Shown one piece after another: positions 23,250 through 35,643 of a stretch of DNA of 64,000 nucleotides. Made by a program: the position numbers and the translations under genes. Source of the stretch: Lepidodermella squamata. Lineage: Eukaryota; Gastrotricha. The stretch spans positions 682,001-746,000 of the forward strand of contig JBLDXI010000074.1 of assembly GCA_047495785.1 (NCBI GenBank). The letters run 5' to 3'. Under the pieces are notes generated by a model. That model was not told the origin of the DNA. It saw only the letters and a program-made list of their open reading frames with translations, and made no database searches. Each line of letters begins with the position of its first letter. The first letter of the stretch is position 1.

Positions 23250-26200
23250 ATGAGTACGGTAGCAAAAGATGATAAAAAGAAGGCAGTCAATTGGGGCCAT
23301 CGGATACGAAGTCTGTTCCCGATCACCTATTGGCTACCCAAATACAAGTAAATTCTGATGCCTTATAAAGAAACAATATATCACTCCGGAACTTAATTCA
23401 AGGCTTCAGGACATCCAATTCGACCTTATTGCGGGTTTTACTGTTGGCCTAACACTTATTCCTCAATGCATGGTAATATATTATAATATTGCATCCTTGA
23501 TTTTGACTTGGTTTTATGAAGGCTTACGCTCAAATCGCTGAAGTCAGGCCCGAGGTGAGATTTAGACATGTGTATCCTTTTTAAAGGTCGTCTATCTGAG
23601 TTTTGGCGTTAGTTTGGCCTGTACAGCAGTTTCTTAGCTCAATTCGTGTATGCTTTAATGGGAACGTCAAAAGATGCCAGCATTGGACCGTCGTCTATCA
23701 TCTGCATGATTTTGACTGGAATGAACGCTAACAACCCGTTAAACAAACCGCCCTACAGCGAAGGCGATAGCACGTATCCAACCCTGATTTCGTTTTTCAG
23801 CGGAATCCTCCTTATGACAATTGGATTCACTCGTCTTGGCTTCATCATCAATCTATTCTCAATTCCTGTTGTATCAGGCTTCACATCAGCCGCGGGATTT
23901 ACCATTCTCGGTAGCCAGCTGAAGTCGCTTATTGGAATCCAGAAAGGGCCAAATGATCCTCCTGGCGTCTTCATAAAGCAAATGATCAACGTTTTTAGCG
24001 TAAGAATTTAAAATCGATTTTAACCGCATTACAACGAAATGTTTAGAAATTGGACGAAGTTAGGCCTTTAGATATTGCTTTTGGCTTTACCGGGATAGCT
24101 TTCCTACTCCTGGTGCAATACTCCCCTAATATGGTTGAATACATGTTCAAGCGAAGTAACAGGAAGCATGGCGATGAAAAACTGACCCCGAAACAAAGCA
24201 AAATTCTAGAATATCAGCGTCTCGTTTGCGCTACTAGAAACGTTGTAGTTTTCATCCTCGTAACATTGATCGCTTGGGCAGTTTATGACAGCGATCCTGA
24301 GTATTACAAAGATAAACTGACCTTGACGGGTTATATCAAACCTGGCCTGCCTATTCCAGCTCTGCCCAATTTTCAAATAACCAAAATGCTGAACACTTCG
24401 AACGGCACTACAACGGAAGTTTTGAAAACTGTTGGCGAAACGTTTACCGACATATTAGTCGGCATCCTAATCGTGCCTTTGATGATTATGTTGGAAGCTG
24501 GAGCGATTACCAAGTCTTTGGGGCGCAAAAATGGCTATCAAGTTAATGCGAATGTCGATTTGATCGCAATGGGACTTGGAAATTTCTTGCAAAGCTTTAT
24601 TGGAGGCCTTCCATCGACTGCAGCTGTTTCTCGATGTGCTCTGAACGACCAATGCCGAGTTAAAAGCCAAATCGCTAGCCTCATTTGCGGAACTATCGTA
24701 ATTCTGTCAATCCTGTTCCTAACCGAGGTTTTCTACTATATTCCGAAAGCGGGTTTGGCTGCTATTATCATGACAGCTGGTTACAACTTGATTGATTTTC
24801 GAATTTTCTACACCATGTACAAGGAATACTGGCCAGATTTGGTTATCTTGGTTTTCACATTCAGCCTATGCTTGTTTTTCGATATGGCTTATGGAATCCT
24901 TATCATGCTCCTTGGTAAGGAATCAAAGTAACATACACCATTCAGCTTTTATCCAAACATTTCTATCGATAGTTAACATGCTGACCTTCTTGAGACCTGT
25001 AGTTCGCATGCAGATGTTCATAACTCGAGAAATTCGATCTATGGAAGAAGACGATGACGACGAGCATACCGTAATGACTGTTGTGAAACTTTCGCATGGC
25101 ATGAAGTTCGTCCAAGTTCCCCAAATAATATCAACCTAAAAACGCTCTTGCCTTAGGTACCCAAGCGCTGACAAATTTTTAGACCGTATGGCTAAGATAA
25201 TGCAAAGAGCTGACAAGCACATTGTCCTAGACTGCCAGTTCATTACAGGAATCGACTTCACTGGGTTGCAGGTGAGATTGGTTTTCTGATTTAAGAAATT
25301 CTGTGAACAATCATACCACAGGCTATGAGAGGAATATTGATTACTGCCACCAAGCTCAATAAGCACATTATTTTCACAAATTTGGCCGATAACGTGTTGA
25401 AAGAGATCGAACGCATTGGTTTAGACTATTGGGCTTATGTTGACACGGTTGAGGATGCTGTTGAGCGTAAGATCCTTACTGAATCTCTGTTAATACCATA
25501 AAAATGTGTTTCATAGAGTATAAGAAAGAAGATGACGGACAGCCACCTGCTCCTATACAGGAGCCGGAAAAGTTGCCGGAACCTTCGTTAGACGGGGCAG
25601 ATAGCATACGCCATCCAATGCAGCATTCAATGTCAGTTAGCGAAGGAACCAAGAATTTATCCCGTTCAACGAGCATCAAACGAATCGTCTCGGTAACAAG
25701 ACCTGCCGGATCCCGACCGGTGTACAGTCGCAATGTTTCAACAAGCCGGAGAGCATCGATTGCCGGTGATGGTGGCCAAACGAGGGCGGATGAAGATGAA
25801 ATGCGGCGGACCCAAGAAAGGATTTTGCAGAACCTCTCGCGGCAGGCCTACTTTTACGGCAACATACCAATAAGTGTTGGAACGATAGCTCCGGAGAATG
25901 TTACCCACCAATCCGAGGGCGATGATACTATTGAAGTTGTGGTTCATAGCCGTAGTAGAGGCACATCTTCTGCCGCTAGTGGAGCTTCGGGTCTGACGCC
26001 CAGGGGATCTATGAAGGGATCGATGAAGCTACCAAACAGCACAAAGGTGACTCCGAACGCAAGCCTTAACTACGGATCGGTTGGAAGGTCGAAGCAGCAA
26101 GATGAAGCTCAGCAATCCCAGGCTTCGATTCCACGAGTCTTGAGCAATCTGTTGGAGCTTCCCGAACGTCATGGCGATGATGTAAGTCTATCAGAGCGCT

Positions 26201-26277
26201 TGAGCGCCTCTGAACCGTATCCACCACGGCAAAGTCGACAGGAAGAGAACGATGATGACGAAACCGTCAAGTTTTAG
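23250..26277 (+). CDS. SLC26 anion transporter, array copy F (intron-poor core)
   Basis: Starts MSTVAKDDKKKAVNWGHRIR and the first exon ends WLPKY. The core shows FTVGLTLIPQCM, AYAQIAEVRPE, FGLYSSFLAQFVYALMGTSKDASIGPSS, LGFIINLFSIPVVSGFTSAAGFT and AAVSRCALNDQCRVKSQIAS. One uninterrupted exon (24048 to about 24914) runs from the middle of the transporter through the last membrane span, where C, D and E have several introns. STAS: HIVLDCQFITGIDFTGLQAMRG. The tail has RRASIAGD and FYGNIPISVG, but not the ERHPIPT block of C-E. Ser-Arg is retained at the prestin 398/399 site. Same likely role as its neighbours. Confidence 0.86.
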
Positions 26278-27325
26278 CTGAATGCTATATTGTGCCATGT
26301 CGGCGTCGTAAAATTTGAACAATGAACTTAAAATCTCAATTGTTGATTTTTCGCTGCTACCTTACATCAAATCAGTATCTTACGCTAATTACCTATACTA
26401 TGAAACTATATTCATGATTTAATAGCAAAACGATCACGGCAATAAATAACGATATTCAAAAAGATGTTGAGGTTATTCTGCTTTCAATCCCCATAATTTT
26501 CGGCACCCCGTTTACTATTGTAATCACTTAAATTCCACCGAATTCGTGAGAAATGGGCAACCGATAATTTGAATTTTTCCGTAGAGGAACCATAGACGAA
26601 CCAGAAATCAAAGATAAGTGATGAACCTTCTAAGGGATGAAACCTTTCATGAGTTTGCAATTGAACACATGGAATATAGGGTTTCAATGCTAAAATATGC
26701 AAAATATGATCTCTTCGAGCTTTTGCTATATCAGTCAGTCAGTCTGCAAGTTATACGTCGGAGCGATTTATATCGATTTTCGGCTTAAATTTTATAATAA
26801 TAATTTAATTGTTACAAATATGCAGACCTTTATTTAACAGGCATGTTTAATCTGTGGAGTAATTAACACTCTGGCCTGAGGTCTGAGTCCAGTTCAAGCT
26901 AGCAGTCGTCATTCAACACGCATTTGCCGCGGTTGGAGGGTTAATTTCTTCGCCACGCGTGGGGCCATGCACAAGATCATCATTACCATTATCGACCTAG
27001 CTGGCGACAAGTGCGTTAATTGTTTCAAAAAGCCCCCCGTCATCATTGTAAAATAGCGCCCACGATATCAATATGGTTGAGATGCCCAGGTAGTATACGC
27101 GTGGCTTTTCTACGAGGTTGTGTACTGGCTAAAAGTTAAACGAAAGCATTATTATAAAACAACCATATACTAACCACTAATGTTCACGTGAAAATGAGAT
27201 GAAAAAACGTAATACCGGCATTTTAAACACCTCAGGGTCCATCTTGTAGGCAAAATGCGGTTTTTATGAATGAATAAACATTTTTTCTCATTTTAGACAT
27301 TATATAGGCGGTTTTGCTATTTGAA
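26278..27325. other. Intergenic region, SLC26-F to SLC26-G
   Basis: About 1 kb, the longest gap inside the array. AATAAA near 26441 can end copy F. A few short AT-rich tracts, no coding frame of quality, no RNA gene seen. Confidence 0.4.
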
Positions 27326-30300
27326 ATGCCGATCGTTGTCGACCAATCGGCTCATCCGAAAATTGAGCCCGAGCCGAACGAGGCCGAGGTCATGGCTGAA
27401 ATAGCCGATAATGAGGGCATCGGCCTCACGAAGCGAATCCTAAGCATAAAATGGGCCGATTTTTTCCGCGACCTTTTCCCATTCACAAGATGGCTTCCCA
27501 ACTACAAGTTTGCTAACATTTTCACCTTATTTTGAATAAATTCGTTTACAATATATCAGGATCGGTGATTTGCCGTACGATATTGTAGCGGGTATCACGG
27601 TTGGCTGCACCCTAGTACCTCAATGCCTGTCTTACGCTGCGATATGTAATGTCCGAAGTGAGGTCAGGAAAATGTCGACCCAAATTCAAATTTCTCCATT
27701 GAAAAATTCAAACTTCAATAGTTTGGCCTCTACTCAAGTTTCTTTGGCCAATTCGTCTATTTCCTTTTCGGGACGAGGTGAGCTCAATTGGTTTAGAAAC
27801 CTTGCATCATCCGCAATTATTTTTCTTAGTAAGGATGGATCTTTTGGACCTACTGCGGTAAATGTTTTTATGATTGTTATTTTTTAATAATTTTTTGAAT
27901 TGTCTCAAGATTACAGCTATGATGATGGGAATGGTTAACGCAATGTTCAACCCGTTATCAGACCAGGGTGACAACACCTACAACGCCATTATCATCTTCA
28001 TCAGCGGCCTGATTTTAATGCTGGTCGGAATTCTCAAGCTTGGCTTCATCGTCAGTCTATTTTCGATCCCAGTCGTCAGCGGTAATTTGATCGGAATTAT
28101 TTCGGAAAAATTACTTAATCAAATAATTCATTTAGGATTTACTACGGCGGCTGGGTTCGTTATCCTAGGAAGTCAGGTGAAGCTATTTTTTGGGCTAAAA
28201 TGGGCCCCAAATGACTCGCCTGGAACTTTTGTCAAGCAAATGAAAAATATTTATGACAGGTAAAACTATTCCTGAAATTTGATGAAATTTTTATGAATTT
28301 CAAAATAATTGAAGACGAGCTGAGATCAAACCTTTTGACGTGCTATGCGGCTGCCTGGTCATGATCACCCTGTTCATGTTCCAGTATACACCTGTCGTCA
28401 TTGCGAAGGTTAAGGAGCTTTATTGGAAGAAGAAGATGGGCAAACCCGTTCCGCCCATGAGTCCAACCGAAGCGAAGGTCATGAACGTCGTCAACTTAAT
28501 TGTCGCTAGTGAGTTTTCAAATTTTCATTAATTTCAGATTTTTTAATTGGAATATTATGAAATTTTTTGAATTTCGAAATTTTCAATTTTTAAACACTCT
28601 TAAATTTCAAAAAAATTATTTATTTATTTCAGTTGAACTTTTCCCTCTATTTTAGGCCGAAATGTCATCGTTTTTATCTTCGCAACCGGCGTCGCTTATC
28701 ATTTCTACCTTCAAGACCCTGAACTCGAGAAAAAACTGTCCCTCGTCGGGAAAATCAAACCCGGCCTTCCAACCTGGCAATTCCCAGCAACTTCAATCAT
28801 CGCCAACCGAACAGTTCTACTGACCCCAGATGAAATTATGGCGTTGTCAGGCAATGAGACAACAATTTACGAAAACGCTACGGCAAAAATAATCCCACCC
28901 GGTTACGAAATTTTACGCAACGCCTCAGGTTATTACCACGTTAAAGAGGTCACGCTGAAAACAATGTCGGAAATTATTGCTGATTTATCGGCGTATATCA
29001 TCATCATCCCGCTCATGACTATGCTGGAGCTCTTCGCGATAACAAAGGCGCTGGGCCGCAAGAATGGCTATCAAGTTAACCCGACTAATGAGTTGATTGC
29101 AGTTGGAGCGGCTAATTTCCTGCAGAGTTTTATCAACGCCTTCCCGTGTACGACAACCATCAGTCGATGTGCGTTGAATGACCAGTGCAAAGTGAAGACG
29201 CAACTGGCGAGTATTATTTCGGCTATTATTGTTATTATCACGCTGGTCGCGCTAACGCCGTTGTTTTACTACATTCCGAAGCCATGTTTGGCTGGAATTA
29301 TGATATGTGCTGGTTACAATTTGGTCGACATCAACATTGTAAGTTTCTGCTCTTCTGCTCTTTTGTCCTTGCTCATTTTGAAAAATTTGCAATTTTTAAG
29401 AATCTCTATGGATTCTTTAAAGTTGAAATTAATTGAAAGAAATTAATTTTTTTCTCGTAAAATTCTATATCATGATTTCTGCCGTAATTCATCTAGGTAA
29501 TTCACATGTGGAAAGAATCTCCAAGAGATGTCTGGATCCTTGTCGGAGCTTTTGTCGTAAGTTCCCAACTTCGATAATCGAACCATCATCCTCGAATTTG
29601 ATTTTATTCCTATATCCAGCTTTGCCTTTTCTACGATATTGCCTACGGCATTTTGATCTGTATCCTGCTCAACATGGTCCTTTTCCTGCGCCCGATTATC
29701 GACGTCCCACTTCACGTAAGCCAACGGCCAATGGTCATGCGAGGTGGTCTAAGCAGTGACGCCCACATGGTCACCATAGTTAAAATCCCTCACGGCATGG
29801 AATACCCGTCTTGTGACCGATTTATCGAAGAAATGTCGGTGATTATCGCAAATTCGAGCAATAAGTATGTCGTCTTGGATTGCCAGTTCATTCACTTGGT
29901 CGACTACAGTGGCATTCAAGCGTTTCGAGGCCTTGTTATGCTGGCTTTCAAGCTCGATAGGCACCTCATTTTCACAAATTTTAGCACAGGTAATAAAGCG
30001 ATATTTCCAATTCTTTTCATTAGCATGAACAATTATACATATAAAAATAATATAAAAATTCCGGATAAATTTTCACAAATTTAATCGATTCCCGAATTAT
30101 TTTGAAAAAAATTCAAATTTGCTTGAGATTTAGATTTTCCAACCAAAAGGATCAAAATTAAGAATTTGAATTTGAAATCAAATTTTAGCTACATTCACCT
30201 GGATTTAGTGGATTCAAGTCCTTTCCAATTTCAGTTGAATAATTTTCCTTAATTTTGAAATCTGAAATTGAAAAGAAAAAATTGTGTAAGTTCAAATTTA

Positions 30301-31471
30301 AAAAAAAATTCATTTGAAAATCGTGCCAAAGATAAAACTCGATTTTTTTCATTTTTTCAGAGCTGGCCAAGAAATTTCAAGAGATCGGCCTCGAACACTT
30401 CAACTACGTCGAATCTATCGACGACGCTGTTCGCCAGCACAACTGGGCCAGTAAATCGATCGCCAATTCCATGGCCCACATCAGTTCCGTCGTGGTACCA
30501 GCCGGTCCCGCTGGTCTTTCCGTAGCCCGGTCAATGGCCCGAATGCGGACATCGCGTGCCCGCCTTAGCATGGCCCAGTCTATGGCTAATCTAGGCACGC
30601 CTCAGGTCACCAATGCGGAACATGCGGAAATCGAGCAACAGGTTGTTGTTACTACGGAGGAGGTCGAATTAGGCCGGCCTATAACAAGCTCGGAAATGGG
30701 TACCAGCTGGCAGCATAGCGGCGGCCTATTCTCGGCTAGTATGACCAGCATGTGGGTGGCGGCTACTGTCGCACCGCCGGAGGAGAAAATCGTCAAGGAG
30801 TGGCAACGAACGGCTAGCCAACGCCGATTAGCAGCCGTGGGATCAATGGCACATCACAGTAAGCTTCGAATAATTTTATACACCTTAATTTTATTTAGGG
30901 TTCCAGCTAGCCCGTATCGATTTAGTATCGATTTTACTCTTCAGTGATTTGTGAGTGGATATGAAAAAAATGTGAAAATTCGGTCCAACCGGGTAAAATC
31001 CCGAAAATCGGGGTTTTCCGGGTTTTAACCGCACAAAATTGATGAAGATCTTTTTTCCTCATTTTAGTGTCACAAGCTCAACTTCAGCCCGTGGACACCA
31101 TTTTCGAAGAATCGTCGTACACCGCCGAGGAGGAAGAATACATACGGGAAATGGTTTCAGCCCGGTGTCGAAAATCGTCAGGAATCGTCATACACCCTCA
31201 CTCATCTCTGCGGAAACAAACCGAATCCGTTGTACCTGTATCGGAAGTAAGCCCGCCGTCAAGCATCGACGTTGAAATCAACACTGATGCAGCGAAAAAA
31301 TCGAAGAAAAGCGTGACGGTTCAAATGCCGCCTGAAACTGAGAAAGGAACTCAGACGCCGAAAATAACGGCGAGCAGTGGCGTTTTGAAGAAAACGAAAT
31401 CGGCTGATAAGTCTATTCAAAAAATCGACGAGGACGACGAAAATGACGAAGAAGAGAACAAACATTTGTAG
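27326..31471 (+). CDS. SLC26 anion transporter, array copy G (divergent tail)
   Basis: Starts MPIVVDQSAHPKIEPEPNEA with a longer acidic N-terminus and the first exon ends FTRWLPNYK. Core: PYDIVAGITVGCTLVPQCLSYA, FGLYSSFFGQFVYFLFGTS, SKDGSFGPTA, LGFIVSLFSIPVVSG, ALGRKNGYQVNPTNELIAVG, TTISRCALNDQCKVKTQLAS. A glycosylation-rich outer loop (NET, NAT, NAS; about 28840-28960) is larger than in the other copies. STAS: YVVLDCQFIHLVDYSGIQAFRG. The tail lacks the FYxDIPISVG motif and instead carries KGTQTPK, which fits the LC8 dynein light chain binding pattern KxTQT, before an acidic end. Introns are longer (up to about 350 bp). The most divergent downstream copy. Confidence 0.85.
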
Positions 31472-32949
31472 ATTATATTTTCTGGACTTTCAATTTCGTG
31501 TTTTAATTGTAAAGAACGGCTGGAAAAACAGAAAAATATTCCGTGAATTTTATCAATAAATTATTCAATTTAATGTGTGACGGTAACATTTCTGCATCAA
31601 AAAAAATAAATTTCAACTATTATTGATAGAAATAATTGCAATATGCTGTGGTATCAAGGAATACCGAGAAACAAGTTTACGATAATTTTAGAAATCTTCT
31701 GCAGCTTAAATATGGTTTCGAGTGCTTGCTGGCATGTACCACTAAGCAATTATTTCGACATTTTACAGGGTGTCTTCAGGTATCTCATGAGTAACCAAAG
31801 CGTCTCAACCCCGAGGCAATTTCGGATGTCGTGGTTTAATATAATACTATGAAGCGTGTTAAACAGAATTGAATATATCGGAAGAAATCCAATAAAAAGT
31901 TAAAATACCGATATTTACCGAACCATTCCCTATGGGCTATTCCGGGTTTTATGGTGAATTTCGAATTCCTTAGGTGAGGCTATGGCGAAACTCTTCTTAG
32001 TAGCTAGAAACTGCTAAAAAACGAAAATAATCTATTTCGATTTTATTTCAATCGTGAAGTTCCAGAAATTTGAAAAAGGCATTTCTAGGCGAATTATTTA
32101 CTCCAAACTTGGTTCCGCAGCAGGCAAGTCTGGTTCTACTAAATGTGAAACCCATTTAAAATGTAGAATAATACTCGATCAATCCTTCACATTACGGCCA
32201 GAGATCGTTAATCGTCAGCTTGGATTAAAATTCCGGCGCAGTATTGATAAATAATCGAAAAAATATACAAAATATTGCTTGATTGTACCATATTTGTTCG
32301 ACATTTCCTATGTTATATGTAACAAGAGCCGTTTTAAAAAATCGATTCAACTAAACTAGTCTCCTGAAAATATAAGAATCTCATTGATCTCTCATAAGGA
32401 TTCAGCTTTTAAATCTTGTAACCTGCAGCAGTCAAGCTTGATCGGAAATTCTCAAAGCCGAACTTCATTTGAAAACTCCCCTAACTGAAAATAAACCACT
32501 GCTTTTTGCAAAAATGAGGCGATAATCCTTTATGGATATTTTTCAGTACAAATGACACTCGAAATCGTTAGAGCCCTTGACTGAATTTTCAAAAAGACAA
32601 AATTTTAAGAAAAACAAACGAATCTTTATTGACTAACAAATCCACTGTCAGAGAAAGCAAAATTCGTACGAGAAAATCGACAGAAATGACGACAAAAAGC
32701 AAGCGACGACGCTTTTTTCCTCGATCAATCAATCAAACAAACAAACATGCCGCAAGGCCGAAGAGTAAAACAATAATAAAAAGCTCTGTTGACTTCATTA
32801 TTCAGAAACAAAACAACACAAAAATCATTGGTAAGAAAAGGTTAATTAAATCAAATTAATAACACGCTCAATTTTTTCGGAGATTTTGGTTCTTCTCGCG
32901 AGACGAGAAAAATGAAAGAGTTGAAATAACAATTAATAAGGCAATACTA
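31472..32949. other. Convergent intergenic region, SLC26-G to CDT1
   Basis: Shared 3' flanks. AATAAATTA near 31554 can serve copy G, and the minus strand has AATAAA at 32630-32625 for CDT1. The stretch 32620-32860 is open but Lys/Asn/Thr-rich and lies in the CDT1 3' UTR, so it is not called as a gene. Nothing else recognised. Confidence 0.45.
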
Positions 32950-34678
32950 TCAACACTTCACGGGTTCAACAATCGCCGGCAGCTGCGCAATCACCGCATT
33001 GATATCGGTTTCGACTTCAATTTGAACCAACGGCTCGGGCGAGATTGACACATTCAAAACGCGAATCCACTTCGGGCAGCATTCGACTAGCATGTCAAAG
33101 GAAGCGCGAACTTCTTCTTCGCTGATCGGAGACGACCAAGAATACTTGACGGTGGCTAACAGATCTTTCAACGCGACAGATTTCGTGCCTCGGAAGAAAA
33201 GCCCGCGAATAATTCGAATAAGTTGAGGCAGACGAGTGCGGCGAATTCGCTTCAGATCACCGACAGGGTCGGCGATGGTTTGCAGATCCTTATCACGACG
33301 TTCCCGCTCGCGAACCTTCGCCACCAGATCTTCACGTAAACCAGCGAACGGGCCGGATTTGATCACCTTGAACGAGCTAGGCGTTGATGGGGCGATTATC
33401 GGAGCGACGCGAGACGTATCAGTGGTCGGGGCTGGCTTCTGCTCGATGAATTTGGCAAGATGGGGCGTTTTCGAGGCGTAACGTTCAAGAATATCCTTCG
33501 CAGACCAATGACGAGGAGTCGCGCCGCCGGGTCTTGTTGGCATTTGAGCGACCGTGATAACAGGTGTCGCGGTTTCCAGCGGGAATTGCGGGTGCCATCT
33601 GCGAAGCTTACTCGCATCGAGTTGAACAGCAATTCCAGGAGATAACGCCTTCAAATAATTCTAGAAAAAATCAGAGATATTTAGCTAAAGAAACATCGAA
33701 TAGCTGAATAACTTACTGCATGGCTTTCATAGACCAGCTTGAGGAGACCCTGGCGGAAGATGGTCTCGCGCTTCCTCATCAAACCGACAGTCAAGTGACT
33801 CTGCGGGCTCATTTGAATGTCTTCCTTATCGACACCAGCCATAGGATCGGCCCGGATAGTCAGCTCTTGTGTCACTGAGTTGTAATGCATCTGCACGTAA
33901 GACAGCTTGAAGCAACCCGGAAATACACTCAGTATTTGACCAAGATGTTCTTCTGTAAAGTTTCTGTTAATATACAACAACATTAGCTTGAAAAAGATTG
34001 ACAAGATCAAATAGCTAACCTTTTAGTAGCAGTTTCAACAGAACTCTTCAATTTAGCAAACGTTACGCTTTCGCCACGGTTGTCCATCATCGACACGCAA
34101 CGATCGGCTGCGATGAACATGTTCAGCAGAAGCTCGTAAGTTACAGGTAGCTTCAACGCTTCGTTGATCAGCTCGGTCTTATGAGCAATTGAAGGCGAAC
34201 AAGTTACCGGCTTCTCGACTTGCCTGGTCGGCGTATTGTCATTGTCCTTTAGAGGGCAACTACGCTTGATCAACAATTCCTCGGCCTTCTTGTACTTCGG
34301 ATAATCACTGGTATCAGGTTCGTTTTGAATCACGACAGTCTCTTGAACGACAACAGTTTCAATCGTGGTAACCTTCGTGACCTCCTCGACGTTCTCAGAG
34401 GTCTTAGCTTTCTTCGAAGTTGCCTTCTTGAAAGCTGCCTCGATCGGGGTAGCAGCCTTCCGCTTAGTCTCCGTGGTAGTAGGCGGCTTCGCAGGTTCAA
34501 CATTACGAGAAGTGCTTCGGAGGCGCTTGGCTAGGTGAGCTGTAGGAGTTTCTGGCTTGGGAGTTTCGGGAGCAACAGGAGTAACTTCAATAGCAGCAGC
34601 CTTGCTCTTAGCAGCAGTCGATCGGAGGCTCTTCTGCTGCGAGAACTGCTGAGTGATGGTGCGCTGGCGAGTGATCAT
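32950..34678 (-). CDS. CDT1: DNA replication licensing factor CDT1
   Basis: Three exons on the minus strand, 34678-34020, 33963-33717 and 33660-32950, give 538 residues. CDT1 loads the MCM2-7 helicase at origins in G1. The central geminin-binding winged helix is readable (LPVTYELLLNMFIAADRCVSMM, NRGESVTFAKLK, NFTEEHLGQI, PGCFKLSY), as is the C-terminal MCM-binding winged helix (LPQLIRIIRGLFFRGTK, KDLLATVKYSWSSPISEEE). The start at 34678 was chosen because it begins MITRQRTITQQFSQQK: residues Q5, I8, T9, F12 and K16 match a PIP-box degron of the CRL4-Cdt2 pathway, although residue 10 is Gln, not the usual Asp. A KRL cyclin-docking motif follows. An upstream in-frame ATG at 34723 would only add a hydrophobic leader and bury the degron. 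Divergently arranged with cyclin E. Confidence 0.93.
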
Positions 34679-34993
34679 TGCGAAGAAGATGAAAACAAAG
34701 TAAAAATCTAAGGAACAAAACAAACTTAAGGCCTAAGAATAGCTAACAGCAGTATCAACAGAAAGAAGGAAGTTCGAAGTACTGAACTTGAAATAGAAAA
34801 TGATGGGACATCTGGTGCCATAAAAAAGGACCGTAGACTGGTGTAAACTCCAGGGCATGAATGATGCGTCAGCTGAATAGCGGCATGGGCTAAGCGCTAG
34901 CCTTGAAGCGTAACGTTCCGTAACACAGCGTGCCTTCGAGGGGTGAGCAGGTGAGCCACCCTTTCACGCAAAGCTCCGCCCATTTCTGAAAGC

Positions 34994-35001
34994 GCGCCAA
35001 A
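34994..35001 (-). promoter_or_regulatory. E2F-type site (GCGCCAAA, i.e. TTTGGCGC on the minus strand)
   Basis: Exact match to TTTSSCGC, about 320 bp upstream of the CDT1 start and 640 bp upstream of cyclin E. Confidence 0.55.
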
Positions 35002-35029
35002 CTTTCCACCCCTTCGCGCGCCCCTTGAA

Positions 35030-35037
35030 TTTCCCGC
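35030..35037 (+). promoter_or_regulatory. E2F-type site (TTTCCCGC)
   Basis: Exact match to TTTSSCGC, 28 bp from the previous site and facing the other way. A related GGCGGGA lies at 35155-35161. Confidence 0.55.
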
Positions 35038-35643
35038 CATTAAAAATTAAATATTGTAAATTTATTTTAAGCAAAATTTTGTGCACTGCTAGCATATCAG
35101 CATATTTAAATGTGATGATTATTATTAGAATCACGCGCGCGATTCAAAGAAAAGGGCGGGAGATTAAACTTCGACGTTACGCCTGGTTACCGTGAATGCT
35201 GTAACATGTTATGCCGGGGTGCAAGGTCACACTTGCCGTAAACTTGAGCCGTAAAAGCAAATCGCCCTGTCGCTTTCCGATAATGCGGTTACAACCTGAT
35301 TACAAGTGTACCTCCCTTTTATCTAGGAAGATGCCACCCTGCACCGCAGATAATCTCTCGTTTTATTAGGTGTCGACCTGTGTTTACGGGATTACCCTGG
35401 ATTAGTTACAACATTAAAGTTCTTCCGATTGGTATCATCTGTGTTGCATGCAGCAACCTGTAAGATCGCCGATTAGCCTGTCTAATTATTGCTCATCAAC
35501 CAGGCTTGGAATCGTTCATCACGTTCATCGTGCTCTGAGACACACCCTCTCGTCTTTCTCGGGACTGGGATATCTGTGCATCATTCAAGCTTTTCTTTAT
35601 CTGTAGCATTGTTTTAATTTATAAATACATATTTATATATACC

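Larger units (their letters stand above)
34679..35643. promoter_or_regulatory. Shared divergent promoter region of CDT1 and cyclin E
   Basis: 965 bp between the two start codons, with the genes transcribed away from each other. It contains two exact E2F consensus sites and a third partial one, and a long AT-rich 5' leader next to cyclin E. Both genes are classical G1/S E2F targets in animals, so joint control is a reasonable inference. Transcription starts were not located. Confidence 0.6.

Noticed and set aside
32629-32859. Lys/Asn/Thr-rich 76-codon frame
   Set aside because: Lies in the CDT1 3' UTR, low-complexity, no splice or start context.
34679-34723. Upstream CDT1 start with a hydrophobic leader
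   Set aside because: A signal-like leader makes no sense for a nuclear protein and would displace the degron.
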